64,000 nt of DNA. It comes from Pseudorhodobacter sp. MZDSW-24AT. GTDB lineage: Bacteria > Pseudomonadota > Alphaproteobacteria > Rhodobacterales > Rhodobacteraceae. The position numbers and the translations under genes are program-made. This document shows positions 1 to 8,906 of this stretch, piece after piece (the stretch's first letter is position 1; the number at the start of each line of letters is the position of its first letter). The notes under the pieces were generated by a model, which saw nothing but the letters and a program-made list of their open reading frames with translations, made no database searches and was not told where the DNA came from. The stretch spans positions 310,001 through 374,000 of the forward strand of contig NZ_PGOI01000007.1 of NCBI RefSeq assembly GCF_002794355.1. Direction: 5' to 3'.

Positions 1-1729
1 GGCGCTGCAATTCATCCAGCATTTCCTGCAACTGATCGCCTGACATCTCCATGCCTTCCATGTTCTGAGAAAGCGCGCTGTCAGGGTTGCGTTGAGATTC
101 TTCGGCCAGTTGCTGCATGTAATCGGCCAGTGCCTGACGCATCTCCTGCATCAGCTGGTCAATCTCTTCCGGGCTCGCGCCATTGCGGATCGCCTCGTCC
201 AGCCGATCCTGCGCGCGGCGCAACCGCTCCATCGCGCTGGCCAGATCGCCCTCTTCCACCAGCAAGGCAATCTGCCAGAGTTCTTCGGCAATCTCGTCGC
301 GCTTCTCGGGCGTCAGGCTCGCCTTTTCGGCATCCAACTGCCGCATCACCACCCGCAACCTCAGATAGGCACGCTGATTGCGGATGAATTCTTCGGGCTG
401 ATAGGTCACAGCCTTGAGCACCTGCGCCGATCGTGCCGCATTCTCGCGCGTCCACAGCAGGTCGCGCCGCATCTCGATGATCGACGCGGCCAAAGGATCA
501 AAAAAGCGCTTGCCCGGCAGGGTGACAGCCAAGGGGGCGGCCTCACCCGACTGACCCGCCGCATCCGTGGCCGAAAAGGTCATCACAACCGGCAGATTTG
601 CAAAAGGATGCTCTGACAGATCATCGATCAGCGTTTCGGAAAATGCCGCGCGGTCCCCCGTGACCGGCATCGGCAGATCCAGCACCACCGGATCGCGCGG
701 CTCTGGCGCGGCGGCCAGACCAAAGCGGCGGTCGATATTGGCCAGATCCAGCGCAATGCTGACCTGCCCTTGCACCACGCCGTAATCATCGCTGGTGGCA
801 AATCCCTGACGGAAGCGCCCATCCGCCTCGCGCCCGATCTCGCCTTCCGGCGTGATCGTCGGCGCCCGGTCCGGTGTGGCCGTAAAGGCCCAAGCCCGCC
901 CGCCCGGCCCTTCGATCGTGACATTCCCAGAGGTGTTGAGCACGAAATCGCGCGCCACGCTCTGCGCTTCAGCCGCCGCAACCTCTGCCGCGCCCGAAAC
1001 CGTTTCGGTCAGCGTCAGTGCGCCCACTTCTCCATAAAGGCGAAACTGCAGGCGGGTGCCCACAGGCACCTCTACCGTTTCCGCCGTCACATCGTTCAGG
1101 TAAAGGGTCGGCCTGCCGGTATAGGCGGGCGGCTGCGCCCAGCCTTCCCACGTCGGCCCTGCCGCCAGCGACCCGCCCGCCCCCGGCGCCAGCGCCGCGA
1201 CCGAGGTCACCCGCCACAAAGAGCCGAACATCAGCGCCATCACGAAAGCGGTCAGCGCCACATAGCGCAACGCGAAGGGATCGCGGGACGACAACCGCAG
1301 ATCAGGCTCTACCGCGCGGGCCTGCGCCGCCCGGGCTGCCATCCGCGCCTGATGCGCGCGCCACACAGCCAAGGAAGCCGGATCATCGCCACCAATCGCC
1401 TGCACATCTGTCAGCGCCGCAATCGGATGCCCCGGCAGCCGCGAGTCCAGCCGCGCCAGCGCCTCGGCCCGCTTGGGCGCGCGAAACGCCCGCAGGCCAA
1501 GCCCCAGCGCCAGCAGCGCGCCGATGCCCACCACAGCCGCGCCCGCCCAGACATATTCGATCGCAAGATGATCCTGCGCGCCAAACGCCAGCACCGCAAG
1601 CACCGCAAGCAGCAGCGTCCAAAGCGGCCAGAACGCCCGCGTCACCCGCTCGGCCCACATCCCCAGATGTGTCAGCCGCAGCGGCCAAGCAATGCGCGTC
1701 ATCAGATCTTTTGGGTCGGAAACCGCCAT
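1..1729 (-). CDS. DUF4175 (TIGR02302) family membrane protein, 3' end outside window
   Basis: The open frame enters from the left edge, so only the N-terminal 576 residues are visible; relatives are usually around 800-850 aa. It starts MAVSDPKDL and has two hydrophobic segments in the first 80 residues (around WPLWTLLLAVLAVLAFGA and WAGAAVVGIGALLALGL) and a third near residue 165 (LTAFVMALMFGSLW). A long soluble, probably periplasmic region with charged helices follows. Family and position directly downstream of lysA (28 bp gap) are typical of Rhodobacteraceae. The molecular function of DUF4175 proteins is not established. It is probably cotranscribed with lysA. Confidence 0.85.
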   Translation of the reverse strand, partial: MAVSDPKDLMTRIAWPLRLTHLGMWAERVTRAFWPLWTLLLAVLAVLAFGAQDHLAIEYVWAGAAVVGIGALLALGLGLRAFRAPKRAEALARLDSRLPGHPIAALTDVQAIGGDDPASLAVWRAHQARMAARAAQARAVEPDLRLSSRDPFALRYVALTAFVMALMFGSLWRVTSVAALAPGAGGSLAAGPTWEGWAQPPAYTGRPTLYLNDVTAETVEVPVGTRLQFRLYGEVGALTLTETVSGAAEVAAAEAQSVARDFVLNTSGNVTIEGPGGRAWAFTATPDRAPTITPEGEIGREADGRFRQGFATSDDYGVVQGQVSIALDLANIDRRFGLAAAPEPRDPVVLDLPMPVTGDRAAFSETLIDDLSEHPFANLPVVMTFSATDAAGQSGEAAPLAVTLPGKRFFDPLAASIIEMRRDLLWTRENAARSAQVLKAVTYQPEEFIRNQRAYLRLRVVMRQLDAEKASLTPEKRDEIAEELWQIALLVEEGDLASAMERLRRAQDRLDEAIRNGASPEEIDQLMQEMRQALADYMQQLAEESQRNPDSALSQNMEGMEMSGDQLQEMLDELQR

Positions 1730-1758
1730 GCCAGCCTTTCCAAAGGCTGGACGGGGTG

Positions 1759-3024
1759 TCACAGCCATGCGGGGATGGTATCGCGCGAAAGGATTTCGTC
1801 AAAGGTTGGTCTTGCCCTGATGACAGCGAAGTGATCCCCCTTCACCAGCACCTCGGGGATCAGCGGACGGGTGTTGTATTCCGACGCCATCACCGCCCCA
1901 TAGGCCCCCGCACTGCGAAAGGCGATCAGATCCCCTTCGGCCAAGGGCGACAGCGCGCGCTGCTTGGCAAAGGTATCGCCCGTCTCACACACTGGCCCCA
2001 CCACATCAAAAGGCTGCGCCTCGCCGCCGGGTGCAGGCTCGACCACCGGGACGATGTCATGATGCGCGCCATACATCGACGGGCGCACCAGATCGTTCAT
2101 CGCCGCATCCACGATCAGGAAATCGCGGCCTTCACCCTCTTTGACATAGATTACCGATGACACCAGAATCCCGGCATTGCCCGAGATCAGGCGCCCCGGT
2201 TCAATCTCGATCTCGCAGCCCAGATCGCCCACCGTCCGCTTGATCAGCGCGCCGTAATCGGTAGGCAACGGCGGCGCCTCATTCGACCTTGCGTAGGGAA
2301 TGCCCAAACCGCCGCCCAGATCCAGCCGTTCGATGCTGTGCCCCTCGCTGCGCAGGCGCCGGGTCAGATCCGCGACCTTCAGATAGGCCTGCTCGAAAGG
2401 CGCAAGCTCGGTCAACTGGCTGCCGATGTGCACATCGATGCCCACCACCCGCAGCCCCTTCAGTGCCGCCGCTTCCGCATAAACCTCGGACGCGCGGGCA
2501 ATCGGGATGCCGAACTTGTTCTCGCTTTTGCCGGTGGCAATCTTTTCATGGGTCTTGGCGTCCACGTCCGGGTTCACCCGAATGGTGATCGGGGCCACCA
2601 CGCCCAGCGACAGGGCCACCTCCGACAGCGCCCGCATCTCGGGCTCGGACTCCACATTGAATTGCCGAATGCCGCCGGTCAGGGCCAGCCGCATCTCTTC
2701 CCGCGTCTTGCCGACGCCGGAAAACACGATCCGCTCTCCCGGCACCCCGGCGGCGCGCGCCCGGCGGTATTCCCCGCCCGACACCACATCCATCCCCGCC
2801 CCCAGATCGCCCAAAAGCTTGAGCACCGCCACATTCGACAGCGACTTGATGGCAAAGCACACCAGATGCGGCAGCGGAGTCAGCGCCTCGGTGAACAGAT
2901 GGTAATGCCGGGCCAAGGTGGCGGCGGAATAGCAATAGAACGGGGTGCCAACCGTGGCCGCGATATCGGCAATCGCCACATCCTCGGCATGAAGCAGTCC
3001 GTTCTGATACAAAAAATGGTCCAT
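1759..3024 (-). CDS. lysA: Diaminopimelate decarboxylase
   Basis: PLP enzyme of fold type III that decarboxylates meso-diaminopimelate to L-lysine, the last step of lysine synthesis, in the cytoplasm. The 421-aa protein shows the PLP lysine motif FAIKSLSN, the HIGSQ motif, the glycine loop GGGLGIPY, the phosphate-binding EPGRLISGNAG and the active-site CETGDTFA. I chose the start MDHFLYQNG; an in-frame upstream extension of 12 residues (MQARRG) is unlike the family. The gene lies in a minus-strand run after argH, the small lipoprotein and DUF2834, and before DUF4175. dapD and dapE are near the other end of the window. Confidence 0.97.
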   Translation of the reverse strand: MDHFLYQNGLLHAEDVAIADIAATVGTPFYCYSAATLARHYHLFTEALTPLPHLVCFAIKSLSNVAVLKLLGDLGAGMDVVSGGEYRRARAAGVPGERIVFSGVGKTREEMRLALTGGIRQFNVESEPEMRALSEVALSLGVVAPITIRVNPDVDAKTHEKIATGKSENKFGIPIARASEVYAEAAALKGLRVVGIDVHIGSQLTELAPFEQAYLKVADLTRRLRSEGHSIERLDLGGGLGIPYARSNEAPPLPTDYGALIKRTVGDLGCEIEIEPGRLISGNAGILVSSVIYVKEGEGRDFLIVDAAMNDLVRPSMYGAHHDIVPVVEPAPGGEAQPFDVVGPVCETGDTFAKQRALSPLAEGDLIAFRSAGAYGAVMASEYNTRPLIPEVLVKGDHFAVIRARPTFDEILSRDTIPAWL

Positions 3025-3098
3025 ATGCCCCGCAACCCCGGCTCCACGTCGCGCCTGCATCTACCCGCTGCCGCGCGCGATTTCAAACGGAACGTGGC

Positions 3099-3407
3099 CT
3101 AGCGTGACCGCAGGAACAAATAGAGCGGCAGGCCACAGCTGACGCCGATGCAAAAGGTGGCCGGGATGGCCAACAAATTGACCCAAGCCTTGCGCCTGAA
3201 CGTCTCGGCGATCACCCAAACCGTCAGCGCAATGGCCGCAATCGTCAGATCCCAGGTCAAGCCGGTGGTCGAGGCATTGACATACCAAGCATCGATCAAC
3301 CCTGACAGCCCGGTGCCGGTCTCAACCATATAGGTGACAAACCAATACATCGGATGCACGGCGCCCCAGATCGCCAGTGCCAAATAGATCGTGCGGATCG
3401 GTGTCAT
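3099..3407 (-). CDS. DUF2834 domain small membrane protein
   Basis: This 102-aa protein has three predicted membrane helices (IRTIYLALAIWGAVHP, WDLTIAAIALTVWVI, LLAIPATFCIGVSCGLPLYLFL). The pattern W…HP…W near the N-terminus and the short C-terminal basic tail LRSR fit DUF2834. The start MTPIRT follows a purine-rich GGGAGCAGGCG stretch; a longer frame starting 24 codons upstream reads through the spacer and is rejected. It sits between the small lipoprotein and lysA in the argH-lysA transcript. No biochemical function is known for the family. Confidence 0.8.
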   Translation of the reverse strand: MTPIRTIYLALAIWGAVHPMYWFVTYMVETGTGLSGLIDAWYVNASTTGLTWDLTIAAIALTVWVIAETFRRKAWVNLLAIPATFCIGVSCGLPLYLFLRSR

Positions 3408-3465
3408 CGCCTGCTCCCGTTGCCCGAGATCAAACCTAGCACGCGCGACCGCGACGGCCAGCCGT

Positions 3466-3591
3466 TCAGCGCAGCACAACCCCTACCCGCGCTTCACCCG
3501 TGATACCAGACACCGGGCGCTCTGGGGCCCCATCCGCCCCGCAGGCTGCCAGCGCGGCCAAGGCGAGCACAGGGAAAATCAACCGGGTCAT
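3466..3591 (-). CDS. Small lipoprotein downstream of argH
   Basis: A 41-codon gene whose ATG overlaps the argH stop codon (ATGA), implying translational coupling. It begins [17 protein letters not shown]: a short positively charged start, a hydrophobic core and a lipobox LAAC with Cys17. The mature part ([20 protein letters not shown]…) is only about 25 residues. Very small lipoproteins at this position after argH are common in Rhodobacteraceae; their role is unknown. The lipobox and the overlap support a real gene despite its size. Confidence 0.75.
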   Translation of the reverse strand: MTRLIFPVLALAALAACGADGAPERPVSGITGEARVGVVLR

Positions 3592-4991
3592 GCCAACATC
3601 TCCTTCCAGCGCGCCACCTGCGCCCGCACCTGATCGGGCGCGGTGCCACCATAAGATTGCCGCGAGCGCACCGAGTTTTCCACGCCCAGCACATCGAACA
3701 CATCGGCGCGAATGCCAGCGTGCACGCCTTGCATCTGCGCCAGCGTCAGATCCGGCAGGTCACAGCCTTGGCTTTCCGCCAGCGCCACGAGCGTGCCCGT
3801 GACATGATGCGCGTCACGGAAGGGCAGGCCCAGCTCGCGCACCAGCCAGTCGGCCAAGTCGGTGGCGGTGGAAAAGCCGCTCGCCGCGGCCTGCGCCAGC
3901 ACCGCGCGGTTGGCGGCCATGTCGCTCACCATTCCGGTCATCGCGGCAAGCCCCAGCATCAGCGTATCCGACGCGTCAAAGACCTGTTCCTTGTCCTCTT
4001 GCATGTCCTTGGAATAGGTCAGCGGCAGCCCCTTCATCACCGTGAACAAAGCCACGGTCGCCCCCAGAATGCGCCCGATCTTGGCCCGCAAAAGCTCGGC
4101 CGCGTCCGGGTTCTTCTTCTGCGGCATGATGCTGCTGCCGGTGGTCCATTTGTCAGACAGGCGCACAAAGCGGAATTGCGCGCTCGACCAGATCACCAAT
4201 TCTTCGGCAAAGCGGCTCAGATGCATGGCGCAGATGCTGCTGGCGGCCAGAAACTCGAGTGCGAAATCGCGGTCGCTGACGGAATCCAGGCTGTTTGCGG
4301 TGGGCCGGTCAAAGCCAAGCGCCCGCGCCGTCATGTGCCGGTCGATGGGAAAGCCGGTTCCCGCCAGCGCCGCCGCGCCCAGCGGGCATTCGTTCATCCG
4401 GGCCCGCGCATCCTCGAACCGGCTGCGGTCGCGCGCGAACATCTCGACATAAGACAGCATGTGATGCCCCCATGTCACCGGCTGCGCTGTCTGCAGATGC
4501 GTGAACCCCGGCATCACCCAGTCGGCGCCGGCTTCGGCCTGTGCGACAAAGGCGCGCATCAAGGCCGTTAGCCCGGCAATCGCCGCATCGCATTGATCGC
4601 GCACCCAAAGCCGAAAATCGACCGCCACTTGGTCATTCCGGCTGCGCGCCGTGTGCAAACGCCCGGCAGAGACCCCGATGATCTCTTTCAGGCGGTTCTC
4701 CACATTCATATGAATGTCTTCGAGATCGGTGCGAAAGTTGAATTGCCCGGTTTCAATCTCTGACAACACGGTGAGCAGCCCTTCCCCGATCGCTTCCGCA
4801 TCGCTAGGTGTCAGGATACCCGTCGCGGCCAGCATTGCCGCATGGGCACGCGACCCGGCAATGTCCTGCGCGTAGAGCCGTTTGTCGAACCCGATCGAGG
4901 CATTGATCGCCGTCATGATCGCGTCCGGCCCTTCGGCGAAGCGCCCGCCCCACATCTGGTTGGCGGCTTTGGGATCTGCGGGTGCGGTCAT
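3588..4991 (-). CDS. argH: Argininosuccinate lyase
   Basis: Cleaves argininosuccinate to arginine and fumarate, the final step of arginine synthesis, as a cytoplasmic homotetramer. The 467-aa protein contains the fumarase/aspartase-superfamily signature [12 protein letters not shown], the N-terminal MWGGRF motif and [11 protein letters not shown] use the start [18 protein letters not shown]; a 15-codon N-terminal extension is possible but poorly conserved in composition. It is the first gene of the argH-lipoprotein-DUF2834-lysA-DUF4175 run. The opposite gene (TlpA-like) starts only 22 bp away, so the argH promoter must lie within that coding region; a TTGCAC-N15-TATAAA pair reading leftward near 5065-5039 is a candidate. 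Confidence 0.97.
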   Translation of the reverse strand: MTAPADPKAANQMWGGRFAEGPDAIMTAINASIGFDKRLYAQDIAGSRAHAAMLAATGILTPSDAEAIGEGLLTVLSEIETGQFNFRTDLEDIHMNVENRLKEIIGVSAGRLHTARSRNDQVAVDFRLWVRDQCDAAIAGLTALMRAFVAQAEAGADWVMPGFTHLQTAQPVTWGHHMLSYVEMFARDRSRFEDARARMNECPLGAAALAGTGFPIDRHMTARALGFDRPTANSLDSVSDRDFALEFLAASSICAMHLSRFAEELVIWSSAQFRFVRLSDKWTTGSSIMPQKKNPDAAELLRAKIGRILGATVALFTVMKGLPLTYSKDMQEDKEQVFDASDTLMLGLAAMTGMVSDMAANRAVLAQAAASGFSTATDLADWLVRELGLPFRDAHHVTGTLVALAESQGCDLPDLTLAQMQGVHAGIRADVFDVLGVENSVRSRQSYGGTAPDQVRAQVARWKEMLA

Positions 4992-5013
4992 GGATGCATC
5001 TTTCGGAGGGGTT

Positions 5014-5553
5014 ATGCTGCGGAAAACTCTGGCCATCCTTTATACGGCCTTGGCGCTTGGTGCAAATCCGGTTGCCGCCGATGTTGCCGCTTTGCGCGAG
5101 GGCGACATGAAAAAGCTGGCCCTGCATGCTGCTCCGGTCCCTCTGGCCGAGGTTGGCCTGATGGACGCCAACGATGCGCCAGCATCGATGGCGGACTACC
5201 ATGGCAAATGGGTTGTCCTGAATTTCTGGGCCACGTGGTGCGCGCCGTGTCGTCATGAAATGCCTTCGCTTGACCGCCTGCAAGCCGCCTTGCCCGAGAT
5301 CGCCGTCGTTCCGGTCGCCACCGGGCGCAATGCCGTACCTGGCATCGAGAAGTTTTATGCCGAGGCCGGGATTGCCCATCTTCCGATCCTGCGCGACCCG
5401 CAGTCCGAGCTTGCCCGTTCGGCGAGTGTGATGGGCCTGCCCGTGACCCTGATCCTGAATCCCGAAGGACAAGAAGTTGCCCGGCTGATCGGTGATGCCG
5501 AATGGGACAGTGACAGCGCGAAAGCCATTCTTGCGGCGCTTGCGGCCGAGTGA
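5014..5553 (+). CDS. TlpA-like thiol:disulfide interchange protein
   Basis: A 179-aa exported thioredoxin-fold protein. An N-terminal signal or anchor ([22 protein letters not shown]) is followed by a thioredoxin domain with the redox motif WCAPC in the context [14 protein letters not shown], and a cis-Pro region [10 protein letters not shown]. It probably reduces periplasmic disulfides, as TlpA/ResA proteins do in cytochrome c maturation; the substrate cannot be told. The start is set by a strong ribosome-binding site (CGGAGGGG, 5004-5011). It diverges from argH over 22 bp and converges on fliP over 26 bp. Confidence 0.9.
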   Translation: MLRKTLAILYTALALGANPVAADVAALREGDMKKLALHAAPVPLAEVGLMDANDAPASMADYHGKWVVLNFWATWCAPCRHEMPSLDRLQAALPEIAVVPVATGRNAVPGIEKFYAEAGIAHLPILRDPQSELARSASVMGLPVTLILNPEGQEVARLIGDAEWDSDSAKAILAALAAE

Positions 5554-5579
5554 AAGCTCAGCAGGCGCGTCTTGCGGCA

Positions 5580-6305
5580 TCATAAGTATGACCGGACAAG
5601 CGCTTGGGCGATCAGGCTCCACCCATCAGCGACAACGAAGAACGCCAGCTTGAACGGCAAGGACACAATCGCCGGCGGGACCATCATCATCCCCATCGAC
5701 ATCAGAACGGCCGCCACCACCAGATCAATGATCAGGAAAGGCAGAAAAACCAGAAAACCGATCTGGAACGCCAGTTTGATCTCGCTCAGCATGAAGGCAG
5801 GCACAAGAACCGACAGGGGTGCATCAGGCAGGGCCGCGGGCATCGGGTCAGGGCGCAGCGCGGCCAGATGGGCAAAGGTATCGGCGTCCAGCCGGGCAGC
5901 CATGAAATCGCGAAACGGGGCCAGCGTGCGGGTGATGGCAGGCCCCAGTTCCAGCTCTTCGCGGCTCAGGGGACCCAAGCCATTGACCCACGCTTCGGTA
6001 AAGACCGGGTCCATGACATACCATGTCAGGAAAAGTGCCAGACTTACGATCAGCATGTTCGGCGGCGCCTGCTGCAGCCCAATGGCCTGCCGCAGGATGG
6101 AAAGCACCGTGACCACGAAAGGGAAGCAGGTCACCATCACCGCCAGCCCCGGCGCCAGACTCAGCACCGTCAAAAGCAGGATCAGCTGAACCGCCCTTCC
6201 CGAAAGCGACGGTCCGTCGCCAAGGCTCAGCGTCAGATCCTGCGCCAAGGCGGAATCTGAAAGTGTCAGCATCAGACCGAGGAAGAGGGCAAGGCGCCAG
6301 ACCAT
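5580..6305 (-). CDS. fliP: Flagellar type III export protein FliP
   Basis: Core membrane component of the flagellar export gate (the FliPQR helical assembly). The 241-aa protein has a cleavable N-terminal signal (MVWRLALFLGLMLTLSDSALAQ), typical of FliP. Membrane segments follow around LILLLTVLSLAPGLAVMVTCFPF and LIVSLALFLTWYVM, and two C-terminal ones around LAFQIGFLVFLPFLIIDLV and MVPPAIVSLPFKLAFFV. The motifs PAFMLSEIKLAFQIGF and LVVAAVLMSMGMMM are diagnostic. It is the last gene of the leftward fliF-fliH-fliN-fliP unit, 9 bp after fliN. fliQ and fliR are not adjacent. Confidence 0.97.
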   Translation of the reverse strand: MVWRLALFLGLMLTLSDSALAQDLTLSLGDGPSLSGRAVQLILLLTVLSLAPGLAVMVTCFPFVVTVLSILRQAIGLQQAPPNMLIVSLALFLTWYVMDPVFTEAWVNGLGPLSREELELGPAITRTLAPFRDFMAARLDADTFAHLAALRPDPMPAALPDAPLSVLVPAFMLSEIKLAFQIGFLVFLPFLIIDLVVAAVLMSMGMMMVPPAIVSLPFKLAFFVVADGWSLIAQALVRSYL

Positions 6306-6314
6306 GTGTTGCCC

Positions 6315-6584
6315 CTAAAGCCCGCCACGCAGATTGGCGACCTCAATCAGCCGCACGGCCAATTGCCCGGCCTGATCCCCCTCCAGCTCCTGCAACTCGC
6401 CGCGCGCGATCAGGCGGTCGCCGATGTAAAGCTCAACCGGGTCTTCCACCCGCCGATCCAGCGGCAGAACGGCATCTTGCCCCAGCCGCAGCAAATCGCG
6501 GACCAAAGGACGTGCCCTGCCGACAGAAATCGTGATCTCGATTGGCACTTGGGCAAAGGGATTTGCATCAGCTGACTCATCCAT
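6315..6584 (-). CDS. fliN: FliN/FliM-type flagellar motor switch protein (SpoA domain)
   Basis: C-ring protein that binds FliM and anchors the export ATPase through FliH. The 89-aa protein is essentially one SpoA domain: VPIEITISVGRARPLVRDLL…LDRRVEDPVELYIGDRLIARGEL. I place the start at MDESADANPF because AAGGACGGG precedes it at good spacing and it overlaps fliH by 8 bp. A start nine codons upstream (MSMPKR) would overlap fliH by 35 bp. The lack of a long N-terminal extension is usual for alphaproteobacterial FliN. Confidence 0.9.
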   Translation of the reverse strand: MDESADANPFAQVPIEITISVGRARPLVRDLLRLGQDAVLPLDRRVEDPVELYIGDRLIARGELQELEGDQAGQLAVRLIEVANLRGGL

Positions 6585-7176
6585 GGCGCCCGTCCTTTTC
6601 GGCATACTCAAAAAAATCGTGTATTGCGGTGGTCAAGCAGGCGACGGCATGATCCAGATCGACCCGCTGCTCGACATCGCCAAGGCGCAGGTAAACCTGC
6701 CCCTCGCCCAGGCTGGGTTCTTCGACGATGTCGAGCGCAAGCCCAGCGGTCTGCGACAGCAGCCCTTCAACGGCAGGGCGTGCCGTCGGATTCACGACAA
6801 CATGCACCGGCTGTTCTGACAGATCGTCAAGAAGCGGCATCAAGGTATCAAGCACCACTGGCGCCAGCACATCCCGCGCCAAGGGCGGCAAAAGTTGCGT
6901 ACAAAGCTGTGTCAGGACCGGTTGCACCGAGCGGAGGATGTGCATACGTGCCTCTTGAAAGGTAAAGGCCATATGCTGAAGATTATTGGCCAGTTCGCTT
7001 CCAATGCGGGCCTGTTCACTGTGCGCTGCCGCCGTGGCATCCTCCCATCCGGCGGCATAACCAGACTCAAAGGATTGCAATCGGGCCTCTTCCAGTGCCG
7101 CGCTCTCCATGAGCACTGTCTGCGCGCCGCCGTGCTGCGCAGGGGTTTCGAACACCTCGAGCTTCAGCGGGGGCAT
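6577..7176 (-). CDS. fliH: FliH-like flagellar export ATPase regulator
   Basis: A 199-aa cytoplasmic protein with the layout of FliH. It has an N-terminal charged helical region (LEEARLQSFESGYAAGWEDA, residues 29-48, with a GxxxG-like pattern) and a C-terminal domain with VVVNPTARPAVEGLL and LRLGDVEQRVDLD, matching the FliH/HrpE C-terminal fold. FliH links the ATPase FliI to the C-ring through FliN, encoded next. Its ATG overlaps the fliF stop (TGATG) and its end overlaps fliN, so all three are translationally coupled. Sequence similarity in this family is low, so the call rests partly on context. Confidence 0.82.
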   Translation of the reverse strand: MPPLKLEVFETPAQHGGAQTVLMESAALEEARLQSFESGYAAGWEDATAAAHSEQARIGSELANNLQHMAFTFQEARMHILRSVQPVLTQLCTQLLPPLARDVLAPVVLDTLMPLLDDLSEQPVHVVVNPTARPAVEGLLSQTAGLALDIVEEPSLGEGQVYLRLGDVEQRVDLDHAVACLTTAIHDFFEYAEKDGRHG

Positions 7177-8789
7177 CAGCTGCGCTCCTCTTCCTTTTCC
7201 ATCCAGTTGCGCAAGATCTCGACCGATTCACTTTGCCGCTCATCAATCAGCCTTTTCAAACGGGCCACCGGATCGGCGGCCTCTGGGGCAGAGTTGAACA
7301 GGGCGCTGTCGTCAAAATTCACCATCGGCATCGCCGGCAGATCAAAGCCGTCCGAGATTTCCCCGGTAAGCGCCGCCGGCGCTGAAGCCTCCACCGGGCC
7401 GGGCAAGGCCAATCCCCCTCCTGACGGCGCGGCAAGGACGGGAGCGGGCGCGCGCGCGCTCAGCAAAGGACGCAGCACGAACAGGCCCAAGACAAGGGTC
7501 ACAACGCTTAGCACCAGCAATTGAAGGAGTGACATCACATCCAGAGGCCCGATGGATGAGAGCAAACCGGCCTCCGCCAGTTCCCCCTCGACCGGGCTGG
7601 GAAGGAACTCGAGGGATTTCAGCGTCAGCACATCGCCCCGCGCCTCATCCAATCCTGCAGCCGAGCTGACCAGTTCCCGCAGATCCGCAAGTTCCGCGTC
7701 GGATCGCGCTTGCCAGCTGCGTGTTCCATCGGCGGCCACGACCTGCACACCATCGACAAGGACCGCAACGGTGAGCCGGCGGATCGCACCCGGCTCACGC
7801 AAAACGTCGCGCTGTGTTTGTGACACTTCGAAATTCACCCGCTCACGGCTTGTGGTGCTTTGGCTTTCGCCACTTTGGTCACCCGCGCCCTCTCCGTCCG
7901 GAAGGTTCGAGGCAACCGTCACCCCCGCCTTGCCCTCTTTTGAGGTCTCGCTGCTTTGTTCGCTGTCAGACGAGATGGCCACCCGAGCCTGAGGATCGAA
8001 AATGCGTTCTGAAATTGCCTCCCGCTCCCGCAACAAATCGACAGACACTTCCACAACTGCACGTCCCGGCCCGACCCGCGCCTCTAGAAGGCGTTCGACA
8101 TTCTGCTTGATGTCATGAGCCTGTGCAGTGCCTGCCGCGGGAACAGCTGGATCTTGTGGTCCCGGAATCAATCCGGCTACCGAATCGATGATTGACACAT
8201 CCTCTGGCTTGAGATTGCCGGTTGCACTGGCCACAAGATGGCGCAACGCATTGGCTTGCTCTGCCGAAAGCGTGCCAGCGGCTGTGGTGACGGTGACGCT
8301 GGCGCTCAGGCTCTGGTCACGCTGAAACCCGATTTGGGTGCCTTGCGCGATATGCACCCGGGCTGCCCGGATTTGCGGCATGACAAGAATGGTGCGGGCA
8401 AGCTCGCCTTCCTTCGCGCGCCAATAGGCGGCATCGAACATCTGTGACGTGGTTCCAAAGCCGGAAAGACTGTCAAGCAACTCATATCCCGCGCCGCCGC
8501 TGGGCGGCAGGCCCTGCCCGGCAAGCTGCATGCGCAAGGCATCGCGGACGTCGCTTGGCACATAGATCGACTCGCCACGCACTTCATAGGTCACGCCCGC
8601 TTGGTCCAAGGCCGTGATCACATCATTGGCCGTCCGGCCATCAAGACCCGCGTATAACAGACTTTGCCCGCCAGACTGACCCAGACGCGCCAGTGCGAGC
8701 ACTGAAAGAAACATGCCGACGGTTGCCGCGACCAAGATGAGCCGCTTCACCGCAGTCAGCCCCTGCCACAAGGAAACCAGATTGTTCAC
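7176..8789 (-). CDS. fliF: Flagellar MS-ring protein FliF
   Basis: Forms the MS ring in the inner membrane, on which the rotor and export gate are built. A transmembrane helix near the N-terminus (LILVAATVGMFLSVLALA) precedes the periplasmic ring-building motifs (LLYAGLDGRTANDVI…, FGTTSQMFDAAYWRAKEGELARTI). A Ser/Gly-rich spacer (about residues 280-320) follows, then a second helix (LLQLLVLSVVTLVLGLFVL). The C-terminal FliG-binding tail is RLKRLIDERQSESVEILRNWM. I prefer the GTG start (VNNLVSLWQGL, 537 aa) because GGCGGAGG lies 6 nt upstream; an ATG eight codons further out (MSARRRHD) is the alternative. Confidence 0.95.
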   Translation of the reverse strand: MNNLVSLWQGLTAVKRLILVAATVGMFLSVLALARLGQSGGQSLLYAGLDGRTANDVITALDQAGVTYEVRGESIYVPSDVRDALRMQLAGQGLPPSGGAGYELLDSLSGFGTTSQMFDAAYWRAKEGELARTILVMPQIRAARVHIAQGTQIGFQRDQSLSASVTVTTAAGTLSAEQANALRHLVASATGNLKPEDVSIIDSVAGLIPGPQDPAVPAAGTAQAHDIKQNVERLLEARVGPGRAVVEVSVDLLREREAISERIFDPQARVAISSDSEQSSETSKEGKAGVTVASNLPDGEGAGDQSGESQSTTSRERVNFEVSQTQRDVLREPGAIRRLTVAVLVDGVQVVAADGTRSWQARSDAELADLRELVSSAAGLDEARGDVLTLKSLEFLPSPVEGELAEAGLLSSIGPLDVMSLLQLLVLSVVTLVLGLFVLRPLLSARAPAPVLAAPSGGGLALPGPVEASAPAALTGEISDGFDLPAMPMVNFDDSALFNSAPEAADPVARLKRLIDERQSESVEILRNWMEKEEERS

Positions 8790-8848
8790 ATCATGCCTCC
8801 GCCGCGCAGACATCTGTCCGCCATGAATCGATCAATGCAGGAGGCCGC

Positions 8849-8863
8849 TTAACAATCGGTTAG
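8849..8863 (+). promoter_or_regulatory. CtrA-like binding site between fliF and fliL
   Basis: TTAA at 8849-8852, seven bases, then TTAG at 8860-8863. This matches the CtrA consensus TTAA-N7-TTAA at seven of eight fixed positions. It lies in the roughly 100-bp divergent region between fliF (leftward) and fliL (rightward), placed to act on either promoter. CtrA controls flagellar genes in many alphaproteobacteria, including Rhodobacterales. The match and position are seen directly; binding is inferred. Confidence 0.6.
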
Positions 8864-8906
8864 TGTCCTTCGTTCTATTTTCGGTCTCGCCAAGAAATGC
8901 GAGCAC

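Noticed and set aside
770-2160. Rightward frames of 354 and 380 codons over DUF4175 and lysA
   Set aside because: Arg/Pro-rich shadows of genes on the other strand.
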